Assembly: GCF_029318685.1 (NCBI RefSeq)
Contig: NZ_CP119677.1
Location: 4,083,001-4,147,000 of the forward strand
Length of the DNA: 64,000 nt
Direction: 5' to 3'
Source: Ruminiclostridium papyrosolvens DSM 2782
GTDB lineage: Bacteria; Bacillota; Clostridia; Acetivibrionales; DSM-1351
Shown: positions 34,431 to 43,502 of the stretch, in pieces
Position numbering within the stretch: position 1 is the stretch's first letter
How the letters are laid out: every line of letters begins with the position of its first letter
Translations under genes and position numbers: made by a program
Notes under the pieces: model-generated
Seen by the model: the letters and a program-made list of their open reading frames with translations, nothing else
What the model was told of the DNA's origin: nothing
The model's database searches: none

Positions 34431-34461
34431 GCAAAAGACCAGTTATTCACTGGTCTTTTGC
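34431..34461. terminator. Bidirectional rho-independent terminator
   Basis: GCAAAAGACCAGT (34431-34443) and ACTGGTCTTTTGC (34449-34461) form a perfect 13-bp stem with a 5-nt loop, extended by A-tract/T-tract pairing on both sides. It lies between the transposase remnant and the MATE gene, insulating the latter from upstream reading. Confidence 0.9.
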
Positions 34462-34501
34462 TTTTTTTTATTTGTATTTAATAAGATGATTGCTTTTATT
34501 A

Positions 34502-34996
34502 CTAAATTGTTTCATCAATTTCATAAACTGATTTACGCAGTTTTTTTGAACAGTCTTGAAGAATTTCTCTAGGTGATTTTTGATTATAACGTGCCTTGGT
34601 ATGGGTTGAATCAACTATAACAGACTTAGATTTTATAATCCCTTTTTCAATTGAAATGGATACTGTCTTGTTAATTAGCATATCCAACAAATTTACGTCT
34701 TTTAACCTTAATTTTCGGAATTTAGTCAAAGAACTTGGATCAATAACAGTATCTTCTGGTGCTATATCGAGAAAATACTTGAAAGACATATCATATTTTG
34801 AACGTTCAACAATATCCACATCTGATAAATCAAAGATAGATTTTAATAAAAGATATTTAAACATACGTATTGGACTAATAGCATTTCTACCATTATCCAA
34901 GCAATATTAATCTATTAATTCGTCATATACAAAAGAAAAGTCTATAGTCTGCCTCAAAAAATTATCTTTGGAAACAACTAAATCATATATTTCCAT
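34502..34996 (-). pseudogene. Truncated IS1182/IS5-group transposase (DUF772 N-terminus)
   Basis: Reading from ATG at 34996 gives MEIYDLVVSKDNFLRQTIDF and 9 more residues, then an in-frame TAA at 34907-34909, after which the frame continues with NGRNAISPIRMFKYLLLKSIFDLSD, the DUF772 start of IS1182-like transposases. It ends at 34502 after about 164 codons, where full-length enzymes have over 400. It includes DPSSLTKFRKLRL and the start of the catalytic domain (SVIVDSTHTKARY) but lacks the other catalytic residues. So it is doubly broken. The upstream bases to about 35100 probably include the outer end of the element. Confidence 0.75.
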
Positions 34997-35265
34997 GTAT
35001 GGACTTAAAATCATAGTTTGTGTCTTGTAATTGCAGTATTAATAAGCATTTACAAGGCTTTTTTATCTTTTTTTAGGAAAAGGACTTTTTCAGTAGCCTC
35101 CTATTACTCTCACCCACGGCGAAGTGATCAGAGAGATAATAAACGCCAGTCACAGAGTCACTTGTAGAAGCAATATCCAATTGTATTTTGACACAAGTTG
35201 TATTTAAGTTTGCAAGCTTTATTAAAAAATATTGGCCTAGATATTATAATTTAGGCTTTGGACGA

Positions 35266-35307
35266 ATGCCTTACCATTTATTGGATTAAACTGCATAAGT
35301 CCTGTTA
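35266..35307. repeat. Imperfect repeat flanking the 347-residue gene, left copy
   Basis: ATGCC, then ACCATTTATTGG, then AACTGCATAAGTCCTG recur in the same order and orientation at 36853-36896. The copies flank 35524-36567. They may be remnants of one repeated element or insertion ends. Otherwise 34997-35523 holds old insertion-sequence DNA and a promoter. Confidence 0.5.
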
Positions 35308-35398
35308 TTAATAAACAATTTAACTTAGTGGTTAGAGGGTGCGCTAACAATTTGATTATATAAATATAATATTAATGCGCTTTAATTAGTAAACTTTG

Positions 35399-35426
35399 TT
35401 GACATTATATTTGATTGTGATAATAT
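35399..35426 (+). promoter_or_regulatory. Putative sigma-A promoter for the 347-residue gene
   Basis: TTGACA at 35399-35404 (perfect -35), 16-nt spacer, TAATAT at 35421-35426 as -10. It is 98 nt upstream of the gene start, which has GGGGGAG before its ATG. Confidence 0.5.
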
Positions 35427-35523
35427 AAAAGCAAAAAACGTAATATTGTGAAATATTTAGTAATTATATGTAATAAATAAAAATGCATAAAATAACAAAC
35501 AATATTTAGGGGGAGATGTAGCG

Positions 35524-36567
35524 ATGGATAAAAAAGACAAGGTTATTCTTTCGGTTGATTATCCTCAAATAACATCATGGCAATGGCATGCTGCTTTATT
35601 TTCAATACTTGGCAAGGAAAACTATGCTCAAGACTGGATTTATAGTAATTACATTCAAATAAGAAGTTATTTTGACAAAGATGCAAATTCAAAAAGTGAT
35701 ATATTATTTGTAGATTGCATGCCAAGTGATAATTCACTAAAAGATTGTCCGTACCTACTTGCCCAACCAATTACCCAGCAACAGATATTAACTTATTCTG
35801 GGGATTTCCTTCAATTCCTTTTAAAATCATTAGATATGTCTTACTATATATTTGGAATATGTGATGAGACAGATATGTTAAATAGAGAATGGAGAATTTT
35901 GCATCAAATATTTATTTACGGCTATGATTTAGAAAAGCAAGTATTTCACGTTGGAGATTTTACTTTTACTGGAAAGTTTTCATATACTACAGTTCCGTTT
36001 AATACTTTGGTTGAAGGCTTCTTAAAGGTTAAACCAGGTGAGGACTTTGTTTTCGATGCTGAGCATAAAGATATGTATGGTCTATATCTCCTTTCAAAAA
36101 ATTTAGGGAAAAAGTATTATAGCTTTGATGCAAAATATGTGAAACGCAATATTAATGAATACTTAAATTGTACTAATACAGAGGAGCATTACAGACATAA
36201 TCGAAATTATGAGGATAAGTTTATTTTTGGAGTTGATGTATATACTGCAATTGTTAAACAGATTACCCTTCTAGAGGAAGGAATTGTGCAAAGGTATGAT
36301 TACAGACCGTTTCATGTTATATACGATCACAAAGTATTAATGAAGGATAGGCTTCAATATATGATGGATAATAATTACATACCAAATGATCATGCGATAT
36401 TAGATGATTATGAGGAAGTAAAGAAAACAGTATTATTCACAAGAAATAGCTTTTTAAGGGCATCAAATAAAAGGGACTTATCATTATTAAGTAAGGTAAA
36501 GACTCATTTAATGAATGCGAAGGAGAAGGAAATTGAAGTGTTAACGAGGGTAGAAGGGTTGTTGTAA
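35524..36567 (+). CDS. Unrecognised 347-residue protein
   Basis: Soluble, no signal peptide or membrane segment, ATG preceded by a GGGGGAG site at 35510. The sequence opens LSVDYPQITSWQWHAALFSILG and contains aromatic-rich segments (YYIFGICDETDML, HVGDFTFTGKFSYTTVPFNTLVEGFLKV) and a charged helical C-terminus. The general feel is of the BtrH/C39-like papain-fold proteins seen near peptide or aminoglycoside pathways, but I do not see a convincing catalytic Cys/His pair, so function is open. It stands alone, flanked by imperfect repeats and insertion-sequence debris, suggesting it arrived as a cargo gene. Confidence 0.7.
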   Translation: MDKKDKVILSVDYPQITSWQWHAALFSILGKENYAQDWIYSNYIQIRSYFDKDANSKSDILFVDCMPSDNSLKDCPYLLAQPITQQQILTYSGDFLQFLLKSLDMSYYIFGICDETDMLNREWRILHQIFIYGYDLEKQVFHVGDFTFTGKFSYTTVPFNTLVEGFLKVKPGEDFVFDAEHKDMYGLYLLSKNLGKKYYSFDAKYVKRNINEYLNCTNTEEHYRHNRNYEDKFIFGVDVYTAIVKQITLLEEGIVQRYDYRPFHVIYDHKVLMKDRLQYMMDNNYIPNDHAILDDYEEVKKTVLFTRNSFLRASNKRDLSLLSKVKTHLMNAKEKEIEVLTRVEGLL

Positions 36568-36852
36568 GGGAGAGGTATAAGGATTAAGTAGATGCTATAA
36601 TGGCATCTATTTTTTTTAGTAAATAAGTGACTTGTATTATTATTTTTTATTATAGTATTACTAAATACTTTACATTCCAGTATGGATAGATTAATTATGG
36701 TTAATATAAATATAAAGTAAAAGTTTTTATTGACTATATGGCTAAGTCATCCATATTTAATATTGAATTCATGTCAATTACTTCACATGACACTTTCTGC
36801 TTGAGCATTTGATGTGATCCCAAAAAAAATTGATGCGATTATTAAACAACTT

Positions 36853-36896
36853 ATGCCACACCATTTATTGGGAGTAACTGCATAAGTCCTGGTTAA
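36853..36896. repeat. Imperfect repeat flanking the 347-residue gene, right copy
   Basis: Second copy of the ATGCC / ACCATTTATTGG / AACTGCATAAGTCCTG pattern at 35266. The 634-bp interval 36568-37201 otherwise holds a candidate structured RNA near 36957-37041 and an inverted repeat at 37121-37163. Confidence 0.5.
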
Positions 36897-36956
36897 AATC
36901 ATTTAGAGAGTATCTATATGTTATTTTTAATAAAAATAAGAGTAGCAATACAGAGA

Positions 36957-37041
36957 ATCCCTAGCGCTCTCGTGCTTGACAGACCGAGAGCGGCGAGTGA
37001 ACCGTATGATGTGTGGAGGAGATAGGACACATACCTAGGAT
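36957..37041. ncRNA. Candidate structured RNA with a three-way-junction fold
   Basis: An outer stem pairs ATCCCTAG (36957-36964) with CTAGGAT (37035-37041), one base bulged. Inside are a perfect 8-bp hairpin CGCTCTCG/CGAGAGCG (36965-36972 and 36985-36992) and a hairpin ATGTGT/ACACAT (37009-37014 and 37027-37032). The segment is much more GC-rich than its surroundings and is not coding. It does not match a riboswitch I can name; part of a group II intron or insertion-element RNA is possible. Strand is undetermined. Confidence 0.4.
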
Positions 37042-37120
37042 ATATAAAGAAAATGTTTGGAAGCGTGCTGTGATATTTTTAGCTCTTTACTATCCTTGGT
37101 TTTAAAGCGAATACAAAAAA

Positions 37121-37163
37121 GTGGTAAATTGTCCCTTTAATCTTTACAAGAGAAATTTACCAC
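37121..37163. terminator. Inverted repeat downstream of acyl-CoA synthetase
   Basis: GTGGTAAATT (37121-37130) pairs perfectly with AATTTACCAC (37154-37163) across a 23-nt loop. It lies beyond the stop at 37202 of the minus-strand gene and could act as a terminator, though the loop is long. Confidence 0.5.
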
Positions 37164-37201
37164 ACTTATCTATTTATATTAATGTTTATTTAAGGTACTG
37201 C

Positions 37202-39034
37202 TTATCTTCTCTCTAAAAAAAGCTTTCCATTAGCCTTTCTCATATTTAGCCCTGCCTCGTCAAGCACTTGCGTTACTTTTTTGTGCTCAACGGGTCTTTT
37301 AATTTTAAGAGTAGTTGTTTTAATCAATTCATCGTAGCTCATAATAAAATATCTTATAATTTTATACTGTGGAATATCCTTGTTTAGGTTTTTTATCTCC
37401 TGCTGCATAATGTCTGCTAACTCGCTTTCGGAAGGAAGCCTTCCGTATTTGTCTTTTAAAACAGCTTCATTAAGCACCAGCTTTGCACATACCTGTATAT
37501 CTCCGTCAGGGGCTTCATTCCCCCATACAAAGGATTCTTTTATGCCTTCAATATTATTCAGAAGTATTTCATACTCTTCCGGGAAGGCTTTTTTCCCGTT
37601 GGTGAGGACAATCATAGATTTAGCTCTGCCTGTAATTGTTATAAAGCCTTCATTGTCAATATGTCCCAAGTCTCCTGTGTGAAACCAGCCTTCCTCATCA
37701 ATGGCTTCTTTCGTTCCGGCTTCGTCATTATAGTAACCAAGCATTACATTCCGACCCCTTGTGATAATTTCACCCATGCCATTTTCATCAGGATTACTAA
37801 TAGCTGCCTCAATACCATATAAAGGCTGTCCTACGGTTCCAGCCCTATTATAAAAGTCATTATTGGCTGCAACAACAGGTGACGTCTCAGTTAAGCCATA
37901 GCCTTGTATAACCTTTAAGCCCAGCATGTCAAAGCCCTCTATTATTTCCTTGTCTATAGGTGCGGCACCTGACACGGCAAGCCTCAACCCCGGTCCCAAT
38001 TGCTCTAAAATTCTTTTGAATAGCTTTCTTCTTATATCTATTTTAATGCTGCTGAGTCCTTTTGAAACCTTAGCAAGCATTGCAATCTGCTTCGCCTTTC
38101 CTGACTTTTTAATGCCGTCCTTCATTTTTTTATACATGGCTTCCAATATTGCAGGAACTACTACTAAAATAGTTACATTAAATTCCTTCAAATTTTTAGC
38201 AATATGCTTTATTCCCTCGCTATAAGCAATGCATACACCGTTTTTTACCATAAATAGCATTCCTATAGATAATTCAAAAGTGTGATGCAAAGGTAATACT
38301 GAAAGATGCACGTCATTAGGAAGAACTTTTATTGCAGAAGAAACAGCACTTACGTCTGAGCAAATATTACGCTGGTTCAGCATTACACCCTTTGACATGC
38401 TGGTTGTACCTGAGGTAAAAAGCAGAACAGACAGCTTTTCTGAATCTACCGCTGCATCCGTAAAGCTTCTGTCGCCATTTTTCATAAGGTCTTCACCCTG
38501 TGCAACAAGTCGGTCTATAGTTGTAAAGGAAGAAGGGTAATCTTCACCTATATTATCCATACATATAAAGTATCTGATGCTTTTCATCCTATCTGCCAGA
38601 CTGCGCATCTGAGCGTCAAAGTGACTGCTGTAAAATATTGCATCTACTTCTCCTCTGATAATAAGCTTCTCAATTTCAACTTCAGGAAGGTGCTTATCCA
38701 AGGGGACTGCTATTCCCGTACCACATGTAATTGAGAAAAAACTAACTGCCCATTCATAACGGTTTTCGCCTATCACTGCTATCCTTTTGTCCTTTAAGCC
38801 CAGCTTATGCAGTGCTGTACCTATGGCAGCTACTTCAGCCCCAAAGCTCTTGTATGATTTGGTAATGGTGTCTGCCCCTGATTTATATATAAATGCAGTT
38901 TTATCCCCGAATGTGTTTATGCTTGTTTTAAGTAGTTCCTTGATATTATCTACGGGACTGATTTCATAATACCCGAGACCCTTTACAATTCTTTTTTCCT
39001 TTTCGTTAGTTATGGAGATTCCCTTTTTGGCCAT
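37202..39034 (-). CDS. Long-chain acyl-CoA synthetase (AMP-binding enzyme)
   Basis: 610-residue ANL-superfamily ligase that activates fatty acids with ATP and CoA. Key motifs are the P-loop-like TSGTTSMSKG (207-216), the GYGLTETSP motif (about 375), the GWFHTGDLG motif (about 455) and the C-terminal swivelling domain with a hinge GRAKSMIVLTNGKKAFPEE. The gene has GGAGG before its ATG. It is single, with a large perfect inverted repeat just upstream that is likely a regulator site. Chain-length preference cannot be read. Confidence 0.88.
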   Translation of the reverse strand: MAKKGISITNEKEKRIVKGLGYYEISPVDNIKELLKTSINTFGDKTAFIYKSGADTITKSYKSFGAEVAAIGTALHKLGLKDKRIAVIGENRYEWAVSFFSITCGTGIAVPLDKHLPEVEIEKLIIRGEVDAIFYSSHFDAQMRSLADRMKSIRYFICMDNIGEDYPSSFTTIDRLVAQGEDLMKNGDRSFTDAAVDSEKLSVLLFTSGTTSMSKGVMLNQRNICSDVSAVSSAIKVLPNDVHLSVLPLHHTFELSIGMLFMVKNGVCIAYSEGIKHIAKNLKEFNVTILVVVPAILEAMYKKMKDGIKKSGKAKQIAMLAKVSKGLSSIKIDIRRKLFKRILEQLGPGLRLAVSGAAPIDKEIIEGFDMLGLKVIQGYGLTETSPVVAANNDFYNRAGTVGQPLYGIEAAISNPDENGMGEIITRGRNVMLGYYNDEAGTKEAIDEEGWFHTGDLGHIDNEGFITITGRAKSMIVLTNGKKAFPEEYEILLNNIEGIKESFVWGNEAPDGDIQVCAKLVLNEAVLKDKYGRLPSESELADIMQQEIKNLNKDIPQYKIIRYFIMSYDELIKTTTLKIKRPVEHKKVTQVLDEAGLNMRKANGKLFLERR

Positions 39035-39053
39035 ATGCCCTCCTGAAATTAAG

Positions 39054-39098
39054 ATACAATAATATAATTATTACCTGGTTATAATTATATTATTGTAT
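39054..39098. promoter_or_regulatory. Perfect 18-bp-arm inverted repeat upstream of acyl-CoA synthetase
   Basis: ATACAATAATATAATTAT (39054-39071) and its exact reverse complement (39081-39098) are separated by TACCTGGTT. It begins 20 bp before the start codon. The length and perfection suggest an operator for a dimeric regulator or a 5'-UTR hairpin. Confidence 0.6.
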
Positions 39099-39273
39099 TC
39101 CTTTTCAATCAATACTACAACAAAATATATTTACTTATAACTTTCCAAATTTACGGAAATAATATTCAATGTAATATGATACCGGATTATCTGCTGTTAT
39201 CCCTTGCAGACATTAAAAGAATTACGTTTTAAAGGGCCTCAATGAATCTATTATTAAAATAATGCACTACCTT

Positions 39274-39684
39274 TTAGTCATGTTTTCCGGTATCGTAACT
39301 CCATTTTGCTATTTCAGCAATAAGCAGGAGTGGTAATGGTTTGTTGTAAGGAAACTGTATAGCGCCTTTGCTTGTTTTATATTCTGTGAGCCTGTCACTG
39401 AAATGTGCAACAGCCTTATCACCCGGGTATAGCCCCATGTGCTTTTTGAATGCCGCAAAGTGGACTATATTTTGTTTACGCCAGTAAGTTGGCATACTCC
39501 AAGCGATACGTTCTTCAGCATTTGGGAGTGTGGCACGAAGCGTATCTCTTACCTGATTTAATAACGGTTGAACCTCCTCCGTTTGCGCAGCAATATAAGC
39601 ATCAATAGTTTTAGGCGGTTCACCGCAAAAGTGGTCTTGATTTGTTTTCTTAAACTCTCGTTTACAATCGGTGCATTGCCACAT
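39274..39684 (-). CDS. DUF1801/YdhG-like protein with N-terminal zinc-binding segment
   Basis: 136 residues. The N-terminus has WQCTDCKREFKKTNQDHFC, a Cys/His cluster probably binding zinc, followed by the DUF1801 domain: IDAYIAAQTEEVQPLLNQVRDTLRATLPNAEERIAWSMPTYWRKQNIVHFAAFKKHMGLYPG and KGAIQFPYNKPLPLLLIAEI. The family includes small soluble proteins proposed as iron chaperones (frataxin-like YdhG), but its function is uncertain. Single gene. Confidence 0.82.
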   Translation of the reverse strand: MWQCTDCKREFKKTNQDHFCGEPPKTIDAYIAAQTEEVQPLLNQVRDTLRATLPNAEERIAWSMPTYWRKQNIVHFAAFKKHMGLYPGDKAVAHFSDRLTEYKTSKGAIQFPYNKPLPLLLIAEIAKWSYDTGKHD

Positions 39685-39767
39685 AGTACCTTCACCTTCC
39701 CTCTCTCTAAAAATACATCCTCCATATTTTTACCCACAAAAAATCTTTAATACCAAACCCTGCATTG

Positions 39768-40020
39768 TTAATCTTTTCTTATTTCCATTTCTTTTGCTAA
39801 TACAGCAAGTTTGCTTAGTGTTTTCCAATTACGCACAGTTGTTGTTCCATCCAATTTATGAAGATTATTGGCAAGTTTTGAATTTCGAATACTATGATGG
39901 AATAAAAGATATACATCTCTCCCTACAATATGATATTTATCATTTTCGCTTCTATAAACATCTATATTCTCAATCTTTTGTTCAATTTTGTCACAAAGAG
40001 ATTGCTCTTCTTCATTTGAT
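39768..40020 (-). pseudogene. Open-frame fragment without start codon
   Basis: The minus strand is open for about 85 codons to a TAA at 39768 (VYRSENDKYHIVGRDVYLLF, then NLHKLDGTTTVRNWKTLSKL). Composition looks coding, but no initiation codon is in frame before the upstream stop at 40044. I do not recognise the family. It is probably the remnant 3' end of a gene truncated when the neighbouring DNA was rearranged. Nothing else is visible in 39685-40020. Confidence 0.3.
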
Positions 40021-40446
40021 TTAAAAAGAACATTTCCTGTATATTACTATTTTTACTCCATCCTCTGCCGAAAATCCTTCTCCGACCAGAATATCCCTGT
40101 TCATAAACTCTAAAGCCTTACTGTCCGTTATTATTTTTGGATAGGTTCTGAAAAGTGCACCTTGCAGATTTTTGTTCATATTGCCATTATTCTCTATGAA
40201 CATCTTGCAGGGTTCACCTGTATAGTCCTTTCCTTCAAGCATATATCTTGCAGACAAGGTATGTCTGTCACCGGACTTTCCTATAATTTGAGTATCAATT
40301 CCCCCCGGAAGTACTTGTCCTTCAAAGTACTTGCTATTGGCATCGCCTGTAAAAGAAATCATTACAACTGAATCACCATTGTCATTCTTTAAATCAATTG
40401 CACTTTGTATTTTAACATTTATTGTTAATATTTCTTCAAAATTCAT
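40021..40446 (-). CDS. DUF3237-family protein
   Basis: About 141 residues from the ATG at 40446 (GAGG 9 nt upstream; the frame opens at a TTG 15 nt earlier). Small beta-barrel-type protein: FEGQVLPGGIDTQIIGKSGDRHTLSARYMLEGKDYTGEPCKMFIENNG and the conserved TYPKIITDSKALEFMNRDILVGEG are typical of DUF3237. Function of the family is unknown. It lies 47 nt downstream of an esterase gene and probably forms an operon with it and the flavin oxidoreductase. Confidence 0.82.
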   Translation of the reverse strand: MNFEEILTINVKIQSAIDLKNDNGDSVVMISFTGDANSKYFEGQVLPGGIDTQIIGKSGDRHTLSARYMLEGKDYTGEPCKMFIENNGNMNKNLQGALFRTYPKIITDSKALEFMNRDILVGEGFSAEDGVKIVIYRKCSF

Positions 40447-40492
40447 ATGATTATTCCTCAACTTGTTGATATCAAATTCTTTGACACCTCAA

Positions 40493-41398
40493 TCAAAGTT
40501 TATCATGCCGTTTAAGATTTGCAGATAAAAACTGTTCGGTTATATTAAGTACCTGAGGATTCCATATTCCTGTGCCATGGTCTGCACCAACAACCTTATA
40601 AAATATAACATTCTGGCCATTTTCTTTTAGCGCCTTATACATTTCAATACTCTGATTGATGTGAACTATCTTATCACTGTCTCCATGTATAATGAGAAAT
40701 GAAGGAAGTTTTTTTGTCAAATCCTGATGAGCAGGACTGGCCTTCTTTGACAGTTCAATATTATCCTTTACTCTACCGCCAATAAGCAACCCTTCAGGAG
40801 AATCAGCAGAATCATGGTCCAGAATATCATTGTATTTGCCTAAAGTAAGTAAATCTGAAACTCCATAATAATCCACTACGGCAGATACTTCATCTGATTG
40901 TTCACCGTAAAGTCCGTTATTGTACTCTCCACCGGTAAGTCCCGTCATTAATGAAAGATGTCCCCCTGACGAGTCTCCCCATACTGCAACTCTCTCAGGG
41001 TCAATTCCGTAGGTGTCTTGATTCTCACGCATAAACCTTACAGCACACTTTACGTCTTCCAAAGCCGACGGGAACTGAGCTTTATCGGTATCTCTTATTT
41101 CAACACTTGCTATTACATATCCCTTTGCCGCAACATGCGACAGATTTGGTATAGCACAATATAAGTCCTGATTTCTCCATGCTGAACCTTGCACATAAAC
41201 TACAAGAGGAAATTTTTTACCATCCTGACAAGGCTTTATTACTTGCAATTTCAATTCCAACTCACCATACTTAGCATAAGTAATATCCTTTAGGTATGTA
41301 CATGAATAGTACTTCCCGCCTTCAGAAAATTCACCGAATAAAACCTGTGTGCCTTCCGGCATTTCATTTGCTGCAAAACAGGCTGCTTGCTTATCCAC
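40493..41398 (-). CDS. Alpha/beta-hydrolase, esterase/lipase (BD-FAE/HSL-like)
   Basis: About 301 residues, cytosolic. The nucleophile serine is in VAVWGDSSGGHLSLMTG, the oxyanion segment is VVYVQGSAW in place of HGGG, and the acid and histidine are in IIHGDSDKIVH and GADHGTGIW. This is the BD-FAE (carboxylesterase, feruloyl-esterase-like) type. I prefer a GTG at 41398 because AAAGGG is 8 nt upstream; a GTG at 41407 is the alternative. It follows the flavin oxidoreductase by 31 nt and may hydrolyse esters that the latter then reduces. Substrate unknown. Confidence 0.83.
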   Translation of the reverse strand: MDKQAACFAANEMPEGTQVLFGEFSEGGKYYSCTYLKDITYAKYGELELKLQVIKPCQDGKKFPLVVYVQGSAWRNQDLYCAIPNLSHVAAKGYVIASVEIRDTDKAQFPSALEDVKCAVRFMRENQDTYGIDPERVAVWGDSSGGHLSLMTGLTGGEYNNGLYGEQSDEVSAVVDYYGVSDLLTLGKYNDILDHDSADSPEGLLIGGRVKDNIELSKKASPAHQDLTKKLPSFLIIHGDSDKIVHINQSIEMYKALKENGQNVIFYKVVGADHGTGIWNPQVLNITEQFLSANLKRHDKL

Positions 41399-41429
41399 AC
41401 TAAACACCCTTTCATTCTAAATTTTAGCC

Positions 41430-43427
41430 CTATATGTTTCTGGCAACTTCATAAGCATCCCAAATAGCATACATTATGTTAGATACCTTACGTGCATCTC
41501 CTATCAAATGAATATCCCCAATATCATATTTAAGCTGTTCATAAACCGACTTTTCGGAATTGTAGCCTACAGCTAAAACTATACTATCAGCGGATATCTC
41601 CCTGATATCTCCGGCAGCATCTACCAAAGCACCTTTTTCGGTTGTTTTTATTATTTTAGAAGAAGTAAGTACTTCAATGCCTTTGTACGGTATTAATCTC
41701 TCCAGCATTTCTGAATTTGCATGACACAGAGGGCCGTTCAATGCAAGGAGTTTCTTTTGGATTTCGACTATTGTGACTTTTTTGCCTTTTTGTGCAAGCC
41801 AGAGTGCAAGCTCACAACCAACCAAGCCACCTCCCACAACAATCACTTCATTGCCTGAATTTACTTTTTCCAGAAGAACATCTTCCGCAGTAAACACATT
41901 ATTATATTCTCCAAGATTGAATATCTTGGGTTTTGAACCCGTGGCAATTATAACTGTATCTGCTTCACTGCTTTTTATAATCTCAGCTGTTAACTCAGTA
42001 TTACAGTTCACCTCTACTCCCAAATCTTTAAGAGTTTCCTCATACCAAGCTACCAATAAAAGATCATCTTCTTTAAAGTCCGGCGTACCTCCGGGTATCA
42101 AATTGCCTCCCAGACGGCTGCGCTTTTCGTACACAACAGGCTTGTGTCCACGAAGTGCAAGAACTCTGGCTGCTTCACAACCCGCTACTCCCCCACCTGC
42201 TATAAGCACTGTTTTGCTCTTTAAAGCCGGAGTCAAGCCATGTATGGTCTCCCTGCATGCCTCAGGATTTACTGCACAGTTCAGAGCCGAATACTCCTGA
42301 ATACGTCCCATGCATCCTTCTTGGCAGGATAGACAAGGCCTTATGGATTTTAGTTTACCCCCTCTAAGCTTGTTCACCAAATCCGAATCTGCAAGTAACG
42401 GACGTCCAAGACTGATAATATCACAAGCGCCGTCCTCAATAGCCTTTAACGCCAAGTCAGGATTATCCATACGCCCGGCACATAGAACAGGAACATTTAC
42501 GGCCTCTTTTACAATTTTAGCGTAAGGTATATATAGTCCCTTTTCCTGATACATTGGAGGATGACTCCACCACCAGGAATCATATGAACCGACATCTACG
42601 TCAAGGGCATCATACCCATAGGAAACCAACAATTTTGCAGCTTCAATACCTTCGGGTATATCTCTGCCTTTTTCCTCAAACTCTTCCCCTGGCAAAGCTC
42701 CTTCACGCCAATCTTTAATAAAGCTCTTAGGACTGTACCTCAATGTAACGGGAAAGTCCTCGCCGCATCTCTTCTTAATCTCTTCAACAATTTCTCTGGC
42801 AAACCTAAGCCTGTTCTCAAGACATCCTCCGTATTCATCGGTACGATGATTGAAAAAAGAAATTGCAAACTGGTCGATAAGATAGCCTTCGTGTACGGCA
42901 TGTATCTGAACACCGTCAAACCCTGCACGTTTTGCGTTATAGGCACCGTCTCCGAATTTCTTAATTATGGACTTTATCTCCTCAACAGTCAGTTCACGGC
43001 AAGTCTTATCCAACCACCTGTGTTTAATCGGTGAAGGTGCAACAGGAGGATATTCCCCCAAGTTCGTCGGAATGGTTACTCTGCCAAAGCCTCCGCTAAG
43101 TTGTAAAAAAATCTTAGCGTCATAAGCGTGAATGCGCTCTGTCATCTCTCTGGAAGTACGAATAAAATGTACAGGATTGTGAGTAGAACATGGTACATTT
43201 GGCATTCCATGTTCTTCAATCTCATTATCTACGAAGGTAACTCCGGTAATAATCAATCCTGTTCCGCCTTTGGCACGAGCAGTGTAGTAGTCGATGCCCC
43301 TATGATTGAAACCGCCCTCCGCATCTGCCAAACCTAAAGGCCCCATTGGAGCCATAGCAAACCGATTTTTCATTTCTACAGAACCAATTTTAATAGTTTC
43401 AAATAATTTCTGATATTTTTTTAACAT
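41430..43427 (-). CDS. NADH:flavin oxidoreductase / 2,4-dienoyl-CoA reductase-type Fe-S flavoenzyme
   Basis: 665 residues from the ATG at 43427. It has three parts: an Old Yellow Enzyme TIM barrel binding FMN (APMGPLG, QLSGGFGR, HAVHEGYLIDQF with NHRTDEYGG, ISLGRPLLAD); a 4Fe-4S cluster (C365, C368, C372, C384 in CLSCQEGCMGR...NC); and a C-terminal FAD/NAD module (VLIAGGGVAGCEAARVLALRG and VIVVGGGLVGCELA). The architecture matches FadH, BaiCD and clostridial enoate reductases, which reduce C=C bonds of unsaturated acids. Substrate is open. The downstream esterase and DUF3237 gene likely belong to the same pathway. Confidence 0.9.
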   Translation of the reverse strand: MLKKYQKLFETIKIGSVEMKNRFAMAPMGPLGLADAEGGFNHRGIDYYTARAKGGTGLIITGVTFVDNEIEEHGMPNVPCSTHNPVHFIRTSREMTERIHAYDAKIFLQLSGGFGRVTIPTNLGEYPPVAPSPIKHRWLDKTCRELTVEEIKSIIKKFGDGAYNAKRAGFDGVQIHAVHEGYLIDQFAISFFNHRTDEYGGCLENRLRFAREIVEEIKKRCGEDFPVTLRYSPKSFIKDWREGALPGEEFEEKGRDIPEGIEAAKLLVSYGYDALDVDVGSYDSWWWSHPPMYQEKGLYIPYAKIVKEAVNVPVLCAGRMDNPDLALKAIEDGACDIISLGRPLLADSDLVNKLRGGKLKSIRPCLSCQEGCMGRIQEYSALNCAVNPEACRETIHGLTPALKSKTVLIAGGGVAGCEAARVLALRGHKPVVYEKRSRLGGNLIPGGTPDFKEDDLLLVAWYEETLKDLGVEVNCNTELTAEIIKSSEADTVIIATGSKPKIFNLGEYNNVFTAEDVLLEKVNSGNEVIVVGGGLVGCELALWLAQKGKKVTIVEIQKKLLALNGPLCHANSEMLERLIPYKGIEVLTSSKIIKTTEKGALVDAAGDIREISADSIVLAVGYNSEKSVYEQLKYDIGDIHLIGDARKVSNIMYAIWDAYEVARNI

Positions 43428-43502
43428 AGAATTCCCCAACCTTACTTAGTTATTTATATATTATGTAAATTTTATCTTATACTAGTTATATTATTACTAA
43501 AA

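Noticed and set aside
36950-37060. Group II intron domain V
   Set aside because: I do not see the conserved AGC...GAAA...GUUC arrangement, and no reverse-transcriptase frame is near; kept only as an unnamed structured RNA.
40021-40044. Read-through fusion of the DUF3237 gene with the downstream 85-codon fragment
   Set aside because: The two are in different frames with a clean TAA between, so no fusion can be supported.
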